Shown: positions 52,958-62,647, numbered from the stretch's first letter. The stretch is DNA of 64,000 nucleotides from Bradyrhizobiaceae bacterium Ga0074131 (GCA_001464035.1 LNEC01000008.1:154331-218330), one strand, 5' to 3'. The notes: generated by a model from the sequence alone, not told the origin. Program-made: numbers and translations.

Positions 52958-53769
52958 GGCGGGGCGCCATGGCTGGCGCTATAGGCCCGCCCCGTCAGCA
53001 ACGCGATGCCGCGGCGCCACAGATCGTAGACAGGGTTGATGCCGCCCTTTCCGGCGACGAGAACGTCGAACGCCGCGGCATCGCGGGCCATGGAGTGGCG
53101 GGCCAAGCTATCCATCGTCGCGGTCAAGGCCTGCTCCAGCAGTGCGAGCCGCGGCGGCAACCGCATGGCGGCGAGTTCGTTGCCCGATATCGGCTCGCCG
53201 AACCGCAGCAGCAGTTCGGGCTGTTTTTCTTGCCAGTGAATATATTCGATGGCGAGCGGGAGATAGGTGGTCTCTGCCGCGATATCGACGATGTGGGCGA
53301 TTCCCGGGTCGAGCTTCAGCGGCCGCTGGCGGAAATCTGCAAATCGGCCTTGCGCCGTGATCAGAAGCACGTTGCCGGCTTGCGCGAAGATGAGGCGACA
53401 GGCCTCCAAAAAGTGGAGCGCCCCCTCCGGCTTATGCTGCTCCACCCCAAAGGCGCCGACGCGTCCGACGAACCCGTAGCGCTCCAGCATCGCAGCGTCG
53501 ATCGGCGTGTATACGGCGCGGCCGGGCAACAGCCGATCCGCGAGATAGAGAAACGTCACGCCGTCCCACCATGAGGGATGATTGCTGTAGATCACCAGCC
53601 GCGGCGATTGCAAGATCGACGCAGCCGGTCGGTTGGCGACCCGCACTGCATGAAAGCCCTTCCTCAGCGTGCGCTCGAAGATGCGCGCGAACACCCGGAA
53701 CAAGACCGGCGACCGCGCATCGAGCCGACGCTGCATGGTCCGTGCGGCGCGCTCTCTGCGATCCGACAT
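52954..53769 (-). CDS. PlsC-family acyltransferase, carotenoid-cluster member
   Basis: A 271-residue lysophospholipid-acyltransferase-like protein. The catalytic HX4D is H64-D69 in YSNHPSWWDGV, and the second block is LLITAQGRFADFRQRPLKL (variant of the EGTR region). PLAIEYIHWQEKQPELLLRF completes the fold. It starts one base after the crtP-like stop and overlaps the glycosyltransferase start, so translation is tightly coupled. Staphyloxanthin synthesis ends with acylation of the glucose by CrtO; this gene is the natural counterpart although it is a PlsC-type enzyme rather than a clear CrtO homologue. Confidence 0.83.
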   Translation of the reverse strand: MSDRRERAARTMQRRLDARSPVLFRVFARIFERTLRKGFHAVRVANRPAASILQSPRLVIYSNHPSWWDGVTFLYLADRLLPGRAVYTPIDAAMLERYGFVGRVGAFGVEQHKPEGALHFLEACRLIFAQAGNVLLITAQGRFADFRQRPLKLDPGIAHIVDIAAETTYLPLAIEYIHWQEKQPELLLRFGEPISGNELAAMRLPPRLALLEQALTATMDSLARHSMARDAAAFDVLVAGKGGINPVYDLWRRGIALLTGRAYSASHGAPP

Positions 53770-53770
53770 A

Positions 53771-55297
53771 TCAGGAGGCGACCTTCACCGCCCGATCATC
53801 CGCATCCATCGCATCAGCGGCGATCCACCCGGACATCATCACCATCGGCATGCCCGGGCCGGGATGCGCGGCGCCGCCGGCCAGATAGAGGCCCTTGACG
53901 AAGCGGCTCCGGTTGCCGGGTTTGAACGCGCCGGTGAACTTGCCATGGCTGGCCAGTCCGTAAATCGCGCCCTTCAGCACCTTGTACCTGTCGTGAATAT
54001 CCTGCGGCGTCAGATAACGGTCCACCACGATGCGGTCTTCAATGTCGGTCAGCCCGGCGGTCTTCTTGAGTTTCTCGATGATCGTCTTGCGATAGGCGGG
54101 GTACATTTTCGACCAGTCGTGATGGTCGCGAAGATATGGCGTGTGCACCAGGACGTAAAGCGCCTCGCCGCCATCCGGGGCCACCGATGGATCGGTCCGC
54201 GACGGCGCCGCGACATAGCATGTCGGATCGTCCGCAGGCTCGCCGCGGTCGTAGATCTGGCCGAACTCCTTCTCCGCATTGTCGGAGAACACGAAATTGT
54301 GGTGTTCGAGATGGTCGTAGCGCCTGGAAAGTCCGAGATACAGCACGACGCCCGAACAGGCGGGCTCGAAACCCGATCGGCTGTAATGCCGCCCGGCGGC
54401 GCCGCCGATCAACTCCTCATAGGTGCGGATGGAATCCATGTTGGAGATGACGGCCGATGCCGGCATCCGCGAACCGTCGACCATGGCGACGCCGGTGACC
54501 GTGTCATTCTCCATGATGAGCCGCGCTGCCTCGCGGCCGGTATGATATTCGACGCCAAGCTTCTTGCCCAGTTCGCGCAAGGCTTCGGCGACGGCGCGCG
54601 TTCCTCCAACCGGATACCAGACGCCCTGGCTTGTCTGCATATGGGCGATCGAACACAACACGGCCGGCGAGGCAAACGGCGAGGAGCCGACATATTGCAC
54701 GAAGTGATCGAGCATCTGCGCGACGCGATCGTCGTGCACCAGGCCGCGGATGGTGCCGGCAACGGAACGCCCCATGCGCAACGAGAGCACGTCGCGCAGC
54801 GTCGAAGGATTCATGTTCTCACGAATATTCATGGTGTCGCGAATATCCTCGATCGAGCGCCAGAAGAAGAATCGCTCGGAGACGCCGTGCAGGTGCTCTG
54901 ATATCCGCAGGAATTTTCGGTAGCCTTCCGCCACTCCGTTCTTGCCGGAGAAGGCTTCAGCGCTTTCCGCCATGTTGTCGGTGTTCTCGACGAGATCGAG
55001 GGTCTCGCCCTTGTTGAAAAAACAGCGCCATTGCGGATCGAGCCGGATGAGTTCGAGCCAATCGCTCATCTTCTCGCCGGCCTCGGCAAAGATACGTTCG
55101 AGTACGCTCGGCACGGTGAGAATCGTCGGTCCCATATCGAAGCGAAAGCCGCCCTCGTTGAGAACCGCGGCTTTGCCGCCAAGCCATTCGTTCTTGTCGA
55201 TGACAGAGACCTTGTGGCCCCGCGCCGCGGCCACCGCGGCCGCCGCCAGTCCACCCAGGCCGCTTCCGATCACAACGACGGGCGATTCGTTCTTCAT
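53771..55297 (-). CDS. crtP: CrtP-like C30 carotenoid oxidase (CrtI/CrtN superfamily)
   Basis: A 508-residue FAD enzyme. The dinucleotide motif VVIGSGLGGLAAAA is at residues 8-21. Several stretches resemble S. aureus CrtP (diaponeurosporene oxidase, recalled) more than CrtN: KMSDWLELIRLDPQWRCFF, HFVQYVGSSPFASPAVL, HMQTSQGVWYPVGG, LEHHNFVFSDNAEKEFGQIY and ADDPTCYVAAPSRTDPSVAP. The C-terminal FAD motif is LYLAGGAAHPGPGMPMVMMS. It is expected to oxidise terminal methyl groups of a C30 polyene to the aldehyde. It lies 78 bp after the CrtN-like gene. Confidence 0.85.
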   Translation of the reverse strand: MKNESPVVVIGSGLGGLAAAAVAAARGHKVSVIDKNEWLGGKAAVLNEGGFRFDMGPTILTVPSVLERIFAEAGEKMSDWLELIRLDPQWRCFFNKGETLDLVENTDNMAESAEAFSGKNGVAEGYRKFLRISEHLHGVSERFFFWRSIEDIRDTMNIRENMNPSTLRDVLSLRMGRSVAGTIRGLVHDDRVAQMLDHFVQYVGSSPFASPAVLCSIAHMQTSQGVWYPVGGTRAVAEALRELGKKLGVEYHTGREAARLIMENDTVTGVAMVDGSRMPASAVISNMDSIRTYEELIGGAAGRHYSRSGFEPACSGVVLYLGLSRRYDHLEHHNFVFSDNAEKEFGQIYDRGEPADDPTCYVAAPSRTDPSVAPDGGEALYVLVHTPYLRDHHDWSKMYPAYRKTIIEKLKKTAGLTDIEDRIVVDRYLTPQDIHDRYKVLKGAIYGLASHGKFTGAFKPGNRSRFVKGLYLAGGAAHPGPGMPMVMMSGWIAADAMDADDRAVKVAS

Positions 55298-55375
55298 GTC
55301 ACAGTCCCTGTCTGCCCGGCGAACGGCGCGCGGATGCCGGCACGGGCGCAGGACGGCAATCCTGAACGCTTCGGC

Positions 55376-56938
55376 TCACGTTCCTGACCCGGGCGCCAGC
55401 GAGGGCGTTGGTGCCATCGCAGCCGGATCTTCGCTGCGCACCGGAACGCGGGCAATTCCGAGATCGGCGAGCACCAGGTCGGCGCTGATGCGGGCGCCTT
55501 CGTAGATGACCGGCAAGCCCGAGCCCGGATGGGTGCCGCCCCCGACCAGATAAACGCCGTCAACGTCCTGCAGCCTGTTGTGCGGCCTGAAATAGAGCAT
55601 CTGGTCGAGACCATGTGCGAGATTGAACGTTGCGCCCAGATAGATCGACGACTGGTCGCGCCAATCGTCAGGAGTGAGTATCTTTTCGTAGCGAACGCGC
55701 TGCCGCAGTTCGCTAAAGCCCAGCACTTCGAGCCGGTGGAGCACGGTATTGCGAAACGATTGTTTTTCCTTTTGCCAGTCGATCTTGCCGCAGTGGCCGA
55801 CCGGCACCAGCACGTAGATCGACGAAGTCCCGTTTTGAGCGAATGCCGGGTCGGTGCGGCCGGGGTTGGCCACGTACATCGACGGCTCGGTCGGAACCAT
55901 CTCGCCGCTCTCGATCTCAGCGATGTTCTGTTGGTAATTGCGGGACAGGAATATGTTGTGATGATCAACGTCGTAGCTGCCCTCGACGCCCAGATACAGC
56001 ATGAAGGTCGAGCAGGAGTACTTCATTTCCGCGACGCGCTTGTCGGACCATTTCCTGCGCAGGCGTGCCGGAATGAGGTTCGTGACTGCATGTGCGAAAT
56101 CGGCGTTCACGACGACCGCGTCCGCCGTCGTGACGCCGCTGGCGGTGCGAACGCCGGTCGCACGGCGTCCGTTGAATTCGATGCCCTCGACGGGCTCGTC
56201 CAACCTGATGTCGACACCCAGGTCGCGGGCCGCCCGTGCCATTCCGTCGCTCACCGCGCCGCATCCCCCGCGAGGGTGCCAGACGCCGAACTCGTATTCG
56301 AGAAAAGCCAGGAAGGTAAACAGGTTGGGGCAGCGGAACGGCGACATTCCGAGATATTTGGTCTGGAAGGAAAAGGCGAGCCGAACGCGCGGATCGCTGA
56401 AGTAACGGCTGAGTTCCTGATCGACCGACGACAGCGGGACGATATGCCGAAAGGCTTTCAGCACTGACGGCGCCAGATAATCGACCATGCTGGTGAACGA
56501 TCGCTGCAACACCGGCGTGAAATCCGCAAGCTTGCGCCTGTTGACGTCGATGAAGCGACGTATCTGCCTGGCATCGTTGGCATCGATCTTGGAAATTTCG
56601 CGTTCAAGCTCGTCGAGATCGCCGCTGATTCGCACCTGCGGTCCATCTTCGAATGCGAGGCGATAGCTCGGATCAACCCGCGTAAGCTCGACATAGTCCG
56701 ACATCGCGAGGCCGCATCGCGAAAAGATCGATTCGAGTATCTGCGGATACAGAAAGAATGTCGGTCCCATATCAAAACGGAAGCCGCCATCGTCCAGGAT
56801 TTTCGTGCGCCCACCAACGCGCTTGTCTTTCTCGAAAAGCGTAACGTCGAACCCGTCTTTGGCCAGAAGCATTGCCGCGGCAAGCCCGCCAGGTCCGGCC
56901 CCGATAACAGTCGCGCTCTTTCGGCTCACAGCAGCCAT
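55376..56938 (-). CDS. crtN: CrtN/CrtI-like carotenoid desaturase
   Basis: A 520-residue FAD-dependent desaturase that introduces conjugated double bonds into a C30 or C40 precursor. The FAD motif is VIGAGPGGLAAAML (residues 12-25), followed by VGGRTKILDDGGFRFDMGPT. Mid-protein KYLGMSPFRCPNLFTFLAFL and FGVWHPRGG are typical; the end YLVGGGTHPGSGLPVIYEGA is the standard CrtI-family signature. Against S. aureus CrtN (recalled) the shared KYSCSTFMLYLGVEGSYDVD and HHNIFLSRNYQQNIAEIESG blocks favour the C30 type. It is the first gene of the operon; the start is the ATG at 56938 with a 152-bp divergent promoter region shared with the DUF2141 gene. Confidence 0.85.
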   Translation of the reverse strand: MAAVSRKSATVIGAGPGGLAAAMLLAKDGFDVTLFEKDKRVGGRTKILDDGGFRFDMGPTFFLYPQILESIFSRCGLAMSDYVELTRVDPSYRLAFEDGPQVRISGDLDELEREISKIDANDARQIRRFIDVNRRKLADFTPVLQRSFTSMVDYLAPSVLKAFRHIVPLSSVDQELSRYFSDPRVRLAFSFQTKYLGMSPFRCPNLFTFLAFLEYEFGVWHPRGGCGAVSDGMARAARDLGVDIRLDEPVEGIEFNGRRATGVRTASGVTTADAVVVNADFAHAVTNLIPARLRRKWSDKRVAEMKYSCSTFMLYLGVEGSYDVDHHNIFLSRNYQQNIAEIESGEMVPTEPSMYVANPGRTDPAFAQNGTSSIYVLVPVGHCGKIDWQKEKQSFRNTVLHRLEVLGFSELRQRVRYEKILTPDDWRDQSSIYLGATFNLAHGLDQMLYFRPHNRLQDVDGVYLVGGGTHPGSGLPVIYEGARISADLVLADLGIARVPVRSEDPAAMAPTPSLAPGSGT

Positions 56939-57090
56939 CGGTCTACGGCCTCGTTCAAAAATCTTTTCATCTCGGACGTTTCAACGTACGGTTTCCAAAA
57001 GGGTAGCAGGCTCTTGTTTGAGCGCCTATAGGGAATGACGGGCGCGACAATTTGTCGGCTCGTGTCGAAATTCGAAGGGATACATGTACG

Positions 57091-57528
57091 GTGAAAGCAA
57101 GAAGCGGTTTCATGTCCGTGGTGTTTTTTTTCGCAGGCATCTGCAGCGCATCGGCAGGGGATGTTTCCGTCGTGGTGAGCGGCATCATGCCGAACGGGAC
57201 TAATGTCTATGTCGCGCTCTGTTCGGGTGCGCTGGAGCCAAGTGCTTGCAGTTACGGACAGAACAAGCCGGCGCAGGCTTCCACGATGAAGTTCGTGCTG
57301 CGTGATGTGGCGCCGGCCCGCTACGCGGTCGCCGCATTTCAGGACATGGACGGCAGCGGCAGCATGGAGCGGTCGCAACTCGGCATTCCGCTTGAACCCT
57401 ATGCCTTCAGCAACGATGCCGGCCGGTCCAGAAAGCCCACCTTCGAAGTCGCCGCCATTGCGATTGGCCCAGCCGGACGCGATCTTCAGCTGCGTCTGCG
57501 CGGCATCAAATCGACACATTCTCAGTAG
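57091..57528 (+). CDS. Exported DUF2141 protein
   Basis: A 145-residue secreted protein. A GTG at 57091 with AAGGGA about 11 bases ahead is taken as start; the ATG at 57112 is an alternative. The signal peptide ends at CSASAG. The DUF2141 pattern is clear: VVVSGIMPNGTNVYVALCSG, LRDVAPARYAVAAFQDMDGS, GSMERSQLGIPLEPYAFSND and KPTFEVAAIAI, a transthyretin-like beta sandwich. Function is undefined. It is divergent from the carotenoid operon and convergent with the ABC transporter genes. Confidence 0.88.
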   Translation: MKARSGFMSVVFFFAGICSASAGDVSVVVSGIMPNGTNVYVALCSGALEPSACSYGQNKPAQASTMKFVLRDVAPARYAVAAFQDMDGSGSMERSQLGIPLEPYAFSNDAGRSRKPTFEVAAIAIGPAGRDLQLRLRGIKSTHSQ

Positions 57529-57572
57529 GAAATTCCGGTCAGCCGGAAATTTCGCTCAGCAATGCATTCCGC

Positions 57573-58784
57573 TCAATAAGACATCCGGCGCGCTGAGAGC
57601 CAGCTCGCAACGACGGTGCTGATTGCCGCGATCGCTACCAACACGCCCCATGGCAGGCTGAGCTCGCTGAGACCCGCGGCAGGCTGTACGGCCAATTCAA
57701 ACGCGTTGATGATCCAGGCGTTCGGGGTGAGCCAGCCAAACTCCCGAAACCATGGCGGCATCAGGTAACGAGGCACCATGCTGCCACCGATCGCCGACAG
57801 CAGGAGTACGCCGAACGTCGTCAGCGTTTCCGCCTGCTTCCGGCTTCTACAGGCAGCGCACATCAGCAAAGCCAGCGCGCTGGCCGCCGTTGCCGCCAGT
57901 ATGCAGGTCGCGAACCAGGCGCCGATCCTCGCTGGATCGAATGACGCTCCATAGATGGCGTACGCCGTCGCATAGACGATCGTCGCCTGCACCGTCCCCT
58001 GCGCCGCAAGATAGCCGAGCTTGCCGGCGACGGTAGGATCGAACGCACCACCGCCGATCGCGAGACGCTCGGCCACCCCGTTGGCGCGCTCATCCAGCAG
58101 CGTAAGCGCGCCATGGACTCCCGCGAACAGCAGAAACACGGCGACCACGGCGCCGGCATAGTTCAGCAGGTTGCCGTTTTTCATTCTGCCGTCCTGTGCG
58201 ATTTCGGTCCGCGCGATGACATTTGAAAAACTGAACGATGCCCCTTCCGCCGCATGGGTGCGGAAGGCATTGTTGAGAAATTCCCGTTCGTCGGCGCCGA
58301 TGGCGCCGGACGCCTCGACGTCGGCCAGCACTCTGCTCAATGCGATGTCCGGAAGTTTCTCGTTGAGGGTCCGCATCACCTGACCGAACGCAATGGACGC
58401 GGCCAGAGGTCGCGCGGTATCCTCGATCAGCAGCAGCGGCGGCGGCCCCTCGTCCGGCCTTCGTGCGGGATCGCCGCGAATCAGCAGCCCCACGTCAGCC
58501 ATTCCGCGCCTGACGAAATCGGACAAGGCGGCCTCGTCGCCGGATTTCAGGACGATGAAGCGGAAGCTCGGTTCGGCCTCGAGCGCGCGCACGAGCCGGG
58601 TGCTGCCGGTGCTCCCGACGGAATCGATAACGCCGACCTTGAGCTTGAGGTCGCTTCCGGATGTTCCGGAGAAGATCGCGGCAAATACCATGAACAGCAG
58701 CGGCGGAAGCACGAACGACATCAGGAGCGCTGCCCGATCGCGGAGCGTCGATAACAGCATGATCCATGCCGAGGCCAGTATCAT
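57573..58784 (-). CDS. ABC-2 type transporter permease
   Basis: A 403-residue membrane subunit. One helix near the N-terminus (AALLMSFVLPPLLFMVFAAI) is followed by a large extracytoplasmic domain of about 180 residues (LKVGVIDSVGSTGSTRLVRA onward), then five C-terminal helices beginning AGAVVAVFLLFAGVHGALTL and the family-typical ERANGVAERLAIGG loop. This layout matches the DrrB/YhhJ/CcmB-like ABC2_membrane_3 exporters. Its ATG overlaps the ATPase stop by 4 bp. Substrate unknown; proximity to the carotenoid operon suggests a lipid or pigment. Confidence 0.9.
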   Translation of the reverse strand: MILASAWIMLLSTLRDRAALLMSFVLPPLLFMVFAAIFSGTSGSDLKLKVGVIDSVGSTGSTRLVRALEAEPSFRFIVLKSGDEAALSDFVRRGMADVGLLIRGDPARRPDEGPPPLLLIEDTARPLAASIAFGQVMRTLNEKLPDIALSRVLADVEASGAIGADEREFLNNAFRTHAAEGASFSFSNVIARTEIAQDGRMKNGNLLNYAGAVVAVFLLFAGVHGALTLLDERANGVAERLAIGGGAFDPTVAGKLGYLAAQGTVQATIVYATAYAIYGASFDPARIGAWFATCILAATAASALALLMCAACRSRKQAETLTTFGVLLLSAIGGSMVPRYLMPPWFREFGWLTPNAWIINAFELAVQPAAGLSELSLPWGVLVAIAAISTVVASWLSARRMSY

Positions 58785-59713
58785 CTCGCGTCGCCGCCGC
58801 CGAGGTGGGTGTAGAGTGCGCCCAATCCGGGGTCGCTGATCTTGATTTCCTTGATCGGAAGCTCCGTTTCACCCAGCATCGAGACGTAGTCGGCCTGCCT
58901 GCCGCGGACATCCTGAAAGCTCGTCCATATCATGGCGTTTCGAGTCGGAACGGCGCCGAGCAGGCGGAGCCGGCCTTGTTCCCTTTCATCGGGCGCCGAC
59001 GCGAGCACGATTTCGATACGCTTGTTTTTTCCGAAGGCAGCCGAAAGAAGATCGCGAGGCGCGCCAACCTCCACCAAGCGTCCCTCGAACAGAAAACCCG
59101 CGCGATCGGCAATCGCATCCGCATCGTCGAAGTCGTGGGTGACGATCAGGACCGCAATGCCGGTCTGCTTCAGTTCACGGATTGTCTGCATGATCGCGGC
59201 TTTCGCATCGGCGTCGATGCCGACGGTAGGCTCGTCGAGGATGAGAAGGCCAGGATGGCCCACGAGCGCGACCGCAATGTTGACCCGCCGACGAAATCCG
59301 CCGGACAGTCCTCCGACCAGCCTGTACGCCACATCACGGCAGCGAGCGAGATCCAGCGCGTGGTCGGCGCGAGTTGCAGCCTCGCGCCAGCCCATGCCCG
59401 CCATTTTTGCAAAGGCGATGCAGTTTTCGCGGGCGCTCATCAACGGAAACAGGGCGATATCCTGCGGCACGAGGCGAACCGCGGCATCACCGTTCCCGGA
59501 CTCGGACGAACCGTTGATGGCCACATGCCCCGCGCTGGGTTTGAGACGTCCGGTCAGAATTCGGACCAGTGTGGTCTTGCCCGCACCGTTCGGGCCCATG
59601 AGTACAAAGATTTCCGATGGCCTTAGCGTCAGCGACAGATCGTCAAGCACACGGGTCTGACGATAACCGGCATCGACATTGCGCAGATCGGCGATGAACA
59701 CCGTCTCGGACAT
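58781..59713 (-). CDS. ABC transporter ATP-binding protein (DrrA/CcmA type)
   Basis: A 310-residue ATPase; start ATG 59713 (MSETVFIADLRN). Walker A is LMGPNGAGKTT (residues about 39-49), the signature is LVGGLSGGFRRRVNIA, Walker B LLILDEPTVGID and the H-loop IVTHDFDDAD. A C-terminal extension of about 90 residues, as in DrrA/NodI-type exporters, ends ALYTHLGGGDAR. It forms a two-gene unit with the overlapping permease. It is upstream of the DUF2141/carotenoid divergon but on a separate transcript. Confidence 0.93.
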   Translation of the reverse strand: MSETVFIADLRNVDAGYRQTRVLDDLSLTLRPSEIFVLMGPNGAGKTTLVRILTGRLKPSAGHVAINGSSESGNGDAAVRLVPQDIALFPLMSARENCIAFAKMAGMGWREAATRADHALDLARCRDVAYRLVGGLSGGFRRRVNIAVALVGHPGLLILDEPTVGIDADAKAAIMQTIRELKQTGIAVLIVTHDFDDADAIADRAGFLFEGRLVEVGAPRDLLSAAFGKNKRIEIVLASAPDEREQGRLRLLGAVPTRNAMIWTSFQDVRGRQADYVSMLGETELPIKEIKISDPGLGALYTHLGGGDAR

Positions 59714-59901
59714 TGATTGCTGCCGGTCGCTATTAATCTTCAGACGATTTCGTTTTTCTACAGATCGCAACAGATTTGAAGCGGGTTTCCTGGAGTCTGC
59801 ATTTGCGCGTGATTTTCGTTCACCCCTCGGAACGAGCAGGCGATGGCACCCGTAGAGTGAAGTTTAGCCCTGCGCCAATGATCCAGCAACACGCGATGCT
59901 T

Positions 59902-60669
59902 TCAACCTTCCAGCACGATCGCATGGACATGCCGGCCATAGTCCGGTTCCTTTCGATGCACCGAGCGGCGATAGCTGAAGAAGCGGTGGTCGGAATAGGT
60001 ATCGATGCCGGTGTCGTCGATCACGAGCACGCCTGCCTTTTCAAGCCGCATCCGGATGAAGCCGGCAAGATCGAACATCGAATGGCCATCGCGCGCGGCG
60101 GGAATGAAGAACAGTCCATTCTCGGCATCGGCCTCGATGAAGCGTTCGACGAATTCGCCGCCCACCTCGTAAGAAGGCTGGCGGATCAGCGGGCCGATTG
60201 CGGTGACGATGCCGCTTCGTTGGGCGCCCAGTTTCTCCATCGCCGCGATGGTGGACTCCAGAATGCCTGATAGCGCCCCCTTCCAGCCGGCATGCGCCGC
60301 ACCGATCACGCGCGCGCCTGGATCGACGAACAGGATCGGCCCGCAGTCGGCGGCGGTGGCGCCGATGGCGAGGCCTTCGGTACGGGTGACGATGGCGTCG
60401 GCGCGCGGCCGCGATGCGCCTTGCCAGGGTGCCGACGCCTCCACGACGTCGGGCGAATGGGTCTGCCAGAGGGTGAGAAAATGTGCAGGGCTCACGCCCA
60501 GCTGTTCCGCCATCCGGCGCCGGTTTTCCTCGACGTGAGCGGGATCGTCGTTCGAGCCAACGCCGCCGTTGAGGCTGCCATAGATGCCGCCGGAAACGCC
60601 GCCCTCGCGGGTGAAAAAGGCGTGGCGCAGGCCGGGAACGGCCGAGAGCAGCGGCGATTCCAGCGTCAT
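59902..60669 (-). CDS. pgeF: Peptidoglycan editing factor / purine nucleoside phosphorylase (laccase domain)
   Basis: A 255-residue member of the YfiH/LACC1 family. The start is the ATG at 60669 ([10 protein letters not shown]), overlapping the midA stop by 4 bp (ATGA). Family motifs are HAFFTREGGVSGGIYGSLNG, LWQTHSPDVV with a zinc-binding His, ATAADCGPILFVDP with the Cys, and GAAHAGWKGALSGI with the second His. The family was annotated as polyphenol oxidoreductase, but newer work supports a role in purine nucleoside metabolism and in removing mis-incorporated residues from peptidoglycan precursors. It is the third gene of lgt-midA-pgeF. Confidence 0.94.
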   Translation of the reverse strand: MTLESPLLSAVPGLRHAFFTREGGVSGGIYGSLNGGVGSNDDPAHVEENRRRMAEQLGVSPAHFLTLWQTHSPDVVEASAPWQGASRPRADAIVTRTEGLAIGATAADCGPILFVDPGARVIGAAHAGWKGALSGILESTIAAMEKLGAQRSGIVTAIGPLIRQPSYEVGGEFVERFIEADAENGLFFIPAARDGHSMFDLAGFIRMRLEKAGVLVIDDTGIDTYSDHRFFSYRRSVHRKEPDYGRHVHAIVLEG

Positions 60670-61802
60670 GGCTCCGCCGTCCTTGTGCCCTTGTTGATAT
60701 CCTTTTCGTCGTGGAATCCGGCCACGTCGGCGAGGCGGGGCTGGGAAATCCCAAGCACCTTGAACATCGATCCCATGCCGCCGCGGCCGCCGCCGACCAG
60801 CCGTTTCAGCGCGCCCGAGATGTCCTCGGAAACCTCGCTGGTGGCTTTCGCCATCAGGGTGACGGCGCGGGTTTCGATGCCGAGCCGGGTGAGAAAATCG
60901 CCCTGCGGCACCGGGCCGTGGACCCGCGTGCCGAGGTCCTCGGCGGCGCGCACCAGCGCCTGGAAATCGACATGCGCCGTCACGTCGGCCTGACCCGGAT
61001 TCTTCAGGGGGTCTGCAAAACTGTGGCGGGCGATGGCCTGAAAGGTATCGCCGGCGTCGCTGCGCAGATGACCATAGTCGATGATCAGCGCCGCGCCATC
61101 CTGGTCGCGCACCCGGGTCGCGATCTTCATGATCTCCGCGTCGGGCCGCCACTCGAACACCGCGCCGACCGGAGCGGCGCGCAGCAGCGGCGGCAGCAGC
61201 ATCTCGAAGCGCGGTGTCGGTTCAGGCGCGGCGCCGAACGCGAGATTGCCGTGGTCGTCGATCTCCACCGTGCGTTCGTGCCAGCCGGTTTCGCGCTTCA
61301 TCATCTGATGGATCGGCAGCACGTCGAAATACTCATTGGCGAAAATCACCGCGGGCCCCTCGGGCACGTCGTCGATGCTCTGGTGCCAGAAGATATTGCG
61401 CACGCCCGACAGTGTCGCCTTCTGCTTGTCGCGCAGCACCGGATTGATCTCGACCAGATGGATGTTCAAGGACTGGTAGAGCGGCGGCAGCACCCGCAGC
61501 GCACGCAGGGCATCCGCCATCATGGTGCCGCGGCCGGGTCCGAGTTCGATCAGCCGCAGCAGCGGCGGCGAACCGATCGCCTTCCACACCGAGGCGGCCC
61601 ACAGCCCGAGCAGTTCGCCGAACATCTGGCTGACTTCGGGGGCGGTGGTGAAATCGCCCTCGCGCCCCAGGGGATCGCGCGAGACATAATAGCCATGTTT
61701 GGGATGGGTCAGGCACAGCTCCATGTAGCGCCAGACCGGCATCGGGCCGGACGACTTGATCAGTTTCCTGATCTCGGACTGCAGCGGCGAAAATTCGGTC
61801 AC
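60666..61802 (-). CDS. SAM-dependent methyltransferase of the NDUFAF7/MidA family
   Basis: A 378-residue class I methyltransferase. The GTG at 61802 overlaps the lgt stop by 4 bp (GTGA). Signature parts are [40 protein letters not shown] and [20 protein letters not shown] for SAM binding, [14 protein letters not shown], and VFEWRPDAE. Mitochondrial NDUFAF7 dimethylates an Arg of a complex I subunit; the bacterial members are assumed to act similarly or on other proteins. Genes lgt, midA and pgeF overlap head to tail, a conserved alphaproteobacterial arrangement. Confidence 0.94.
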   Translation of the reverse strand: MTEFSPLQSEIRKLIKSSGPMPVWRYMELCLTHPKHGYYVSRDPLGREGDFTTAPEVSQMFGELLGLWAASVWKAIGSPPLLRLIELGPGRGTMMADALRALRVLPPLYQSLNIHLVEINPVLRDKQKATLSGVRNIFWHQSIDDVPEGPAVIFANEYFDVLPIHQMMKRETGWHERTVEIDDHGNLAFGAAPEPTPRFEMLLPPLLRAAPVGAVFEWRPDAEIMKIATRVRDQDGAALIIDYGHLRSDAGDTFQAIARHSFADPLKNPGQADVTAHVDFQALVRAAEDLGTRVHGPVPQGDFLTRLGIETRAVTLMAKATSEVSEDISGALKRLVGGGRGGMGSMFKVLGISQPRLADVAGFHDEKDINKGTRTAEP

Positions 61803-62647
61803 GACGTCCCTTGGCTGGCCAATTGGTTCGGCGGCATTCGGCGCCATGCCACCACGATCAGGATCGCGCCGGCAATGATCATCGGCACCGACAGCAGCAT
61901 ACCCATGGTCAGCCCGCCCCACAAAAATCCGAGCTGCGGGTCGGGCTCGCGGAAAAACTCGGCGGCGATGCGGGCAAAAGCGTAAATCGCAATGAAACTG
62001 CCGAGGATCAGGCCCGGCCGCTTCAGCGCGCCGAAGCGGATCATCACCGCCAGGATGATGAACAGCAGGAGACCCTCGAGCCCCGCCTCGTAAAGCTGGC
62101 TGGGGTGGCGCGGCAGCGGCCCGCCATTGGGAAACACCACCGCCCAGGGCACGCTGGAATCCGCCGGCCGGCCCCACAGCTCGCTGTTGATGAAATTGGC
62201 GAGGCGGCCGAGCAAGAGGCCGATCGGCGCGACCGCGGTGGTGATATCGCCGAGCGACAGGATCGGAATGCCGTTCCTGCGGGCGAACCACATCACCGCG
62301 GCGACGCAGCCGAGAAAGCCGCCGTGAAACGACATGCCGCCGTTCCACAGTTCGAAGATTTGGAGGGGATGCTGGATGAAGAAGGGCAGATTGTAGAACA
62401 GCACGTAGCCGGCGCGGCCGCCGAGGATGATGCCGACCGTCACCCAGAGAATGAAATCGTCCATCTGCGGCAGCGTGATCGGCGCCGGCCCGCCCCATAG
62501 CTTCTCGTTCTTGATCAGCGCGCGGGCGTAGAGCCAGCCCAGCACGATGCCGCCGATATAGGCCAGCGCATACCAGCGGATCGCGATCGGCCCGATCGCG
62601 ATGGCGACGGGATCGAACACCGGAAAGGCGATGGTGAGCAAGGACAT
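61799..62647 (-). CDS. lgt: Phosphatidylglycerol-prolipoprotein diacylglyceryl transferase
   Basis: Lgt attaches diacylglycerol from phosphatidylglycerol to the lipobox Cys of prolipoproteins in the inner membrane. The protein is 282 residues with seven membrane segments. Diagnostic parts are [41 protein letters not shown], and the Lgt signature [15 protein letters not shown]. It heads the lgt-midA-pgeF unit and lies 12 bp after the dienelactone-hydrolase stop. Confidence 0.97.
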   Translation of the reverse strand: MSLLTIAFPVFDPVAIAIGPIAIRWYALAYIGGIVLGWLYARALIKNEKLWGGPAPITLPQMDDFILWVTVGIILGGRAGYVLFYNLPFFIQHPLQIFELWNGGMSFHGGFLGCVAAVMWFARRNGIPILSLGDITTAVAPIGLLLGRLANFINSELWGRPADSSVPWAVVFPNGGPLPRHPSQLYEAGLEGLLLFIILAVMIRFGALKRPGLILGSFIAIYAFARIAAEFFREPDPQLGFLWGGLTMGMLLSVPMIIAGAILIVVAWRRMPPNQLASQGTS

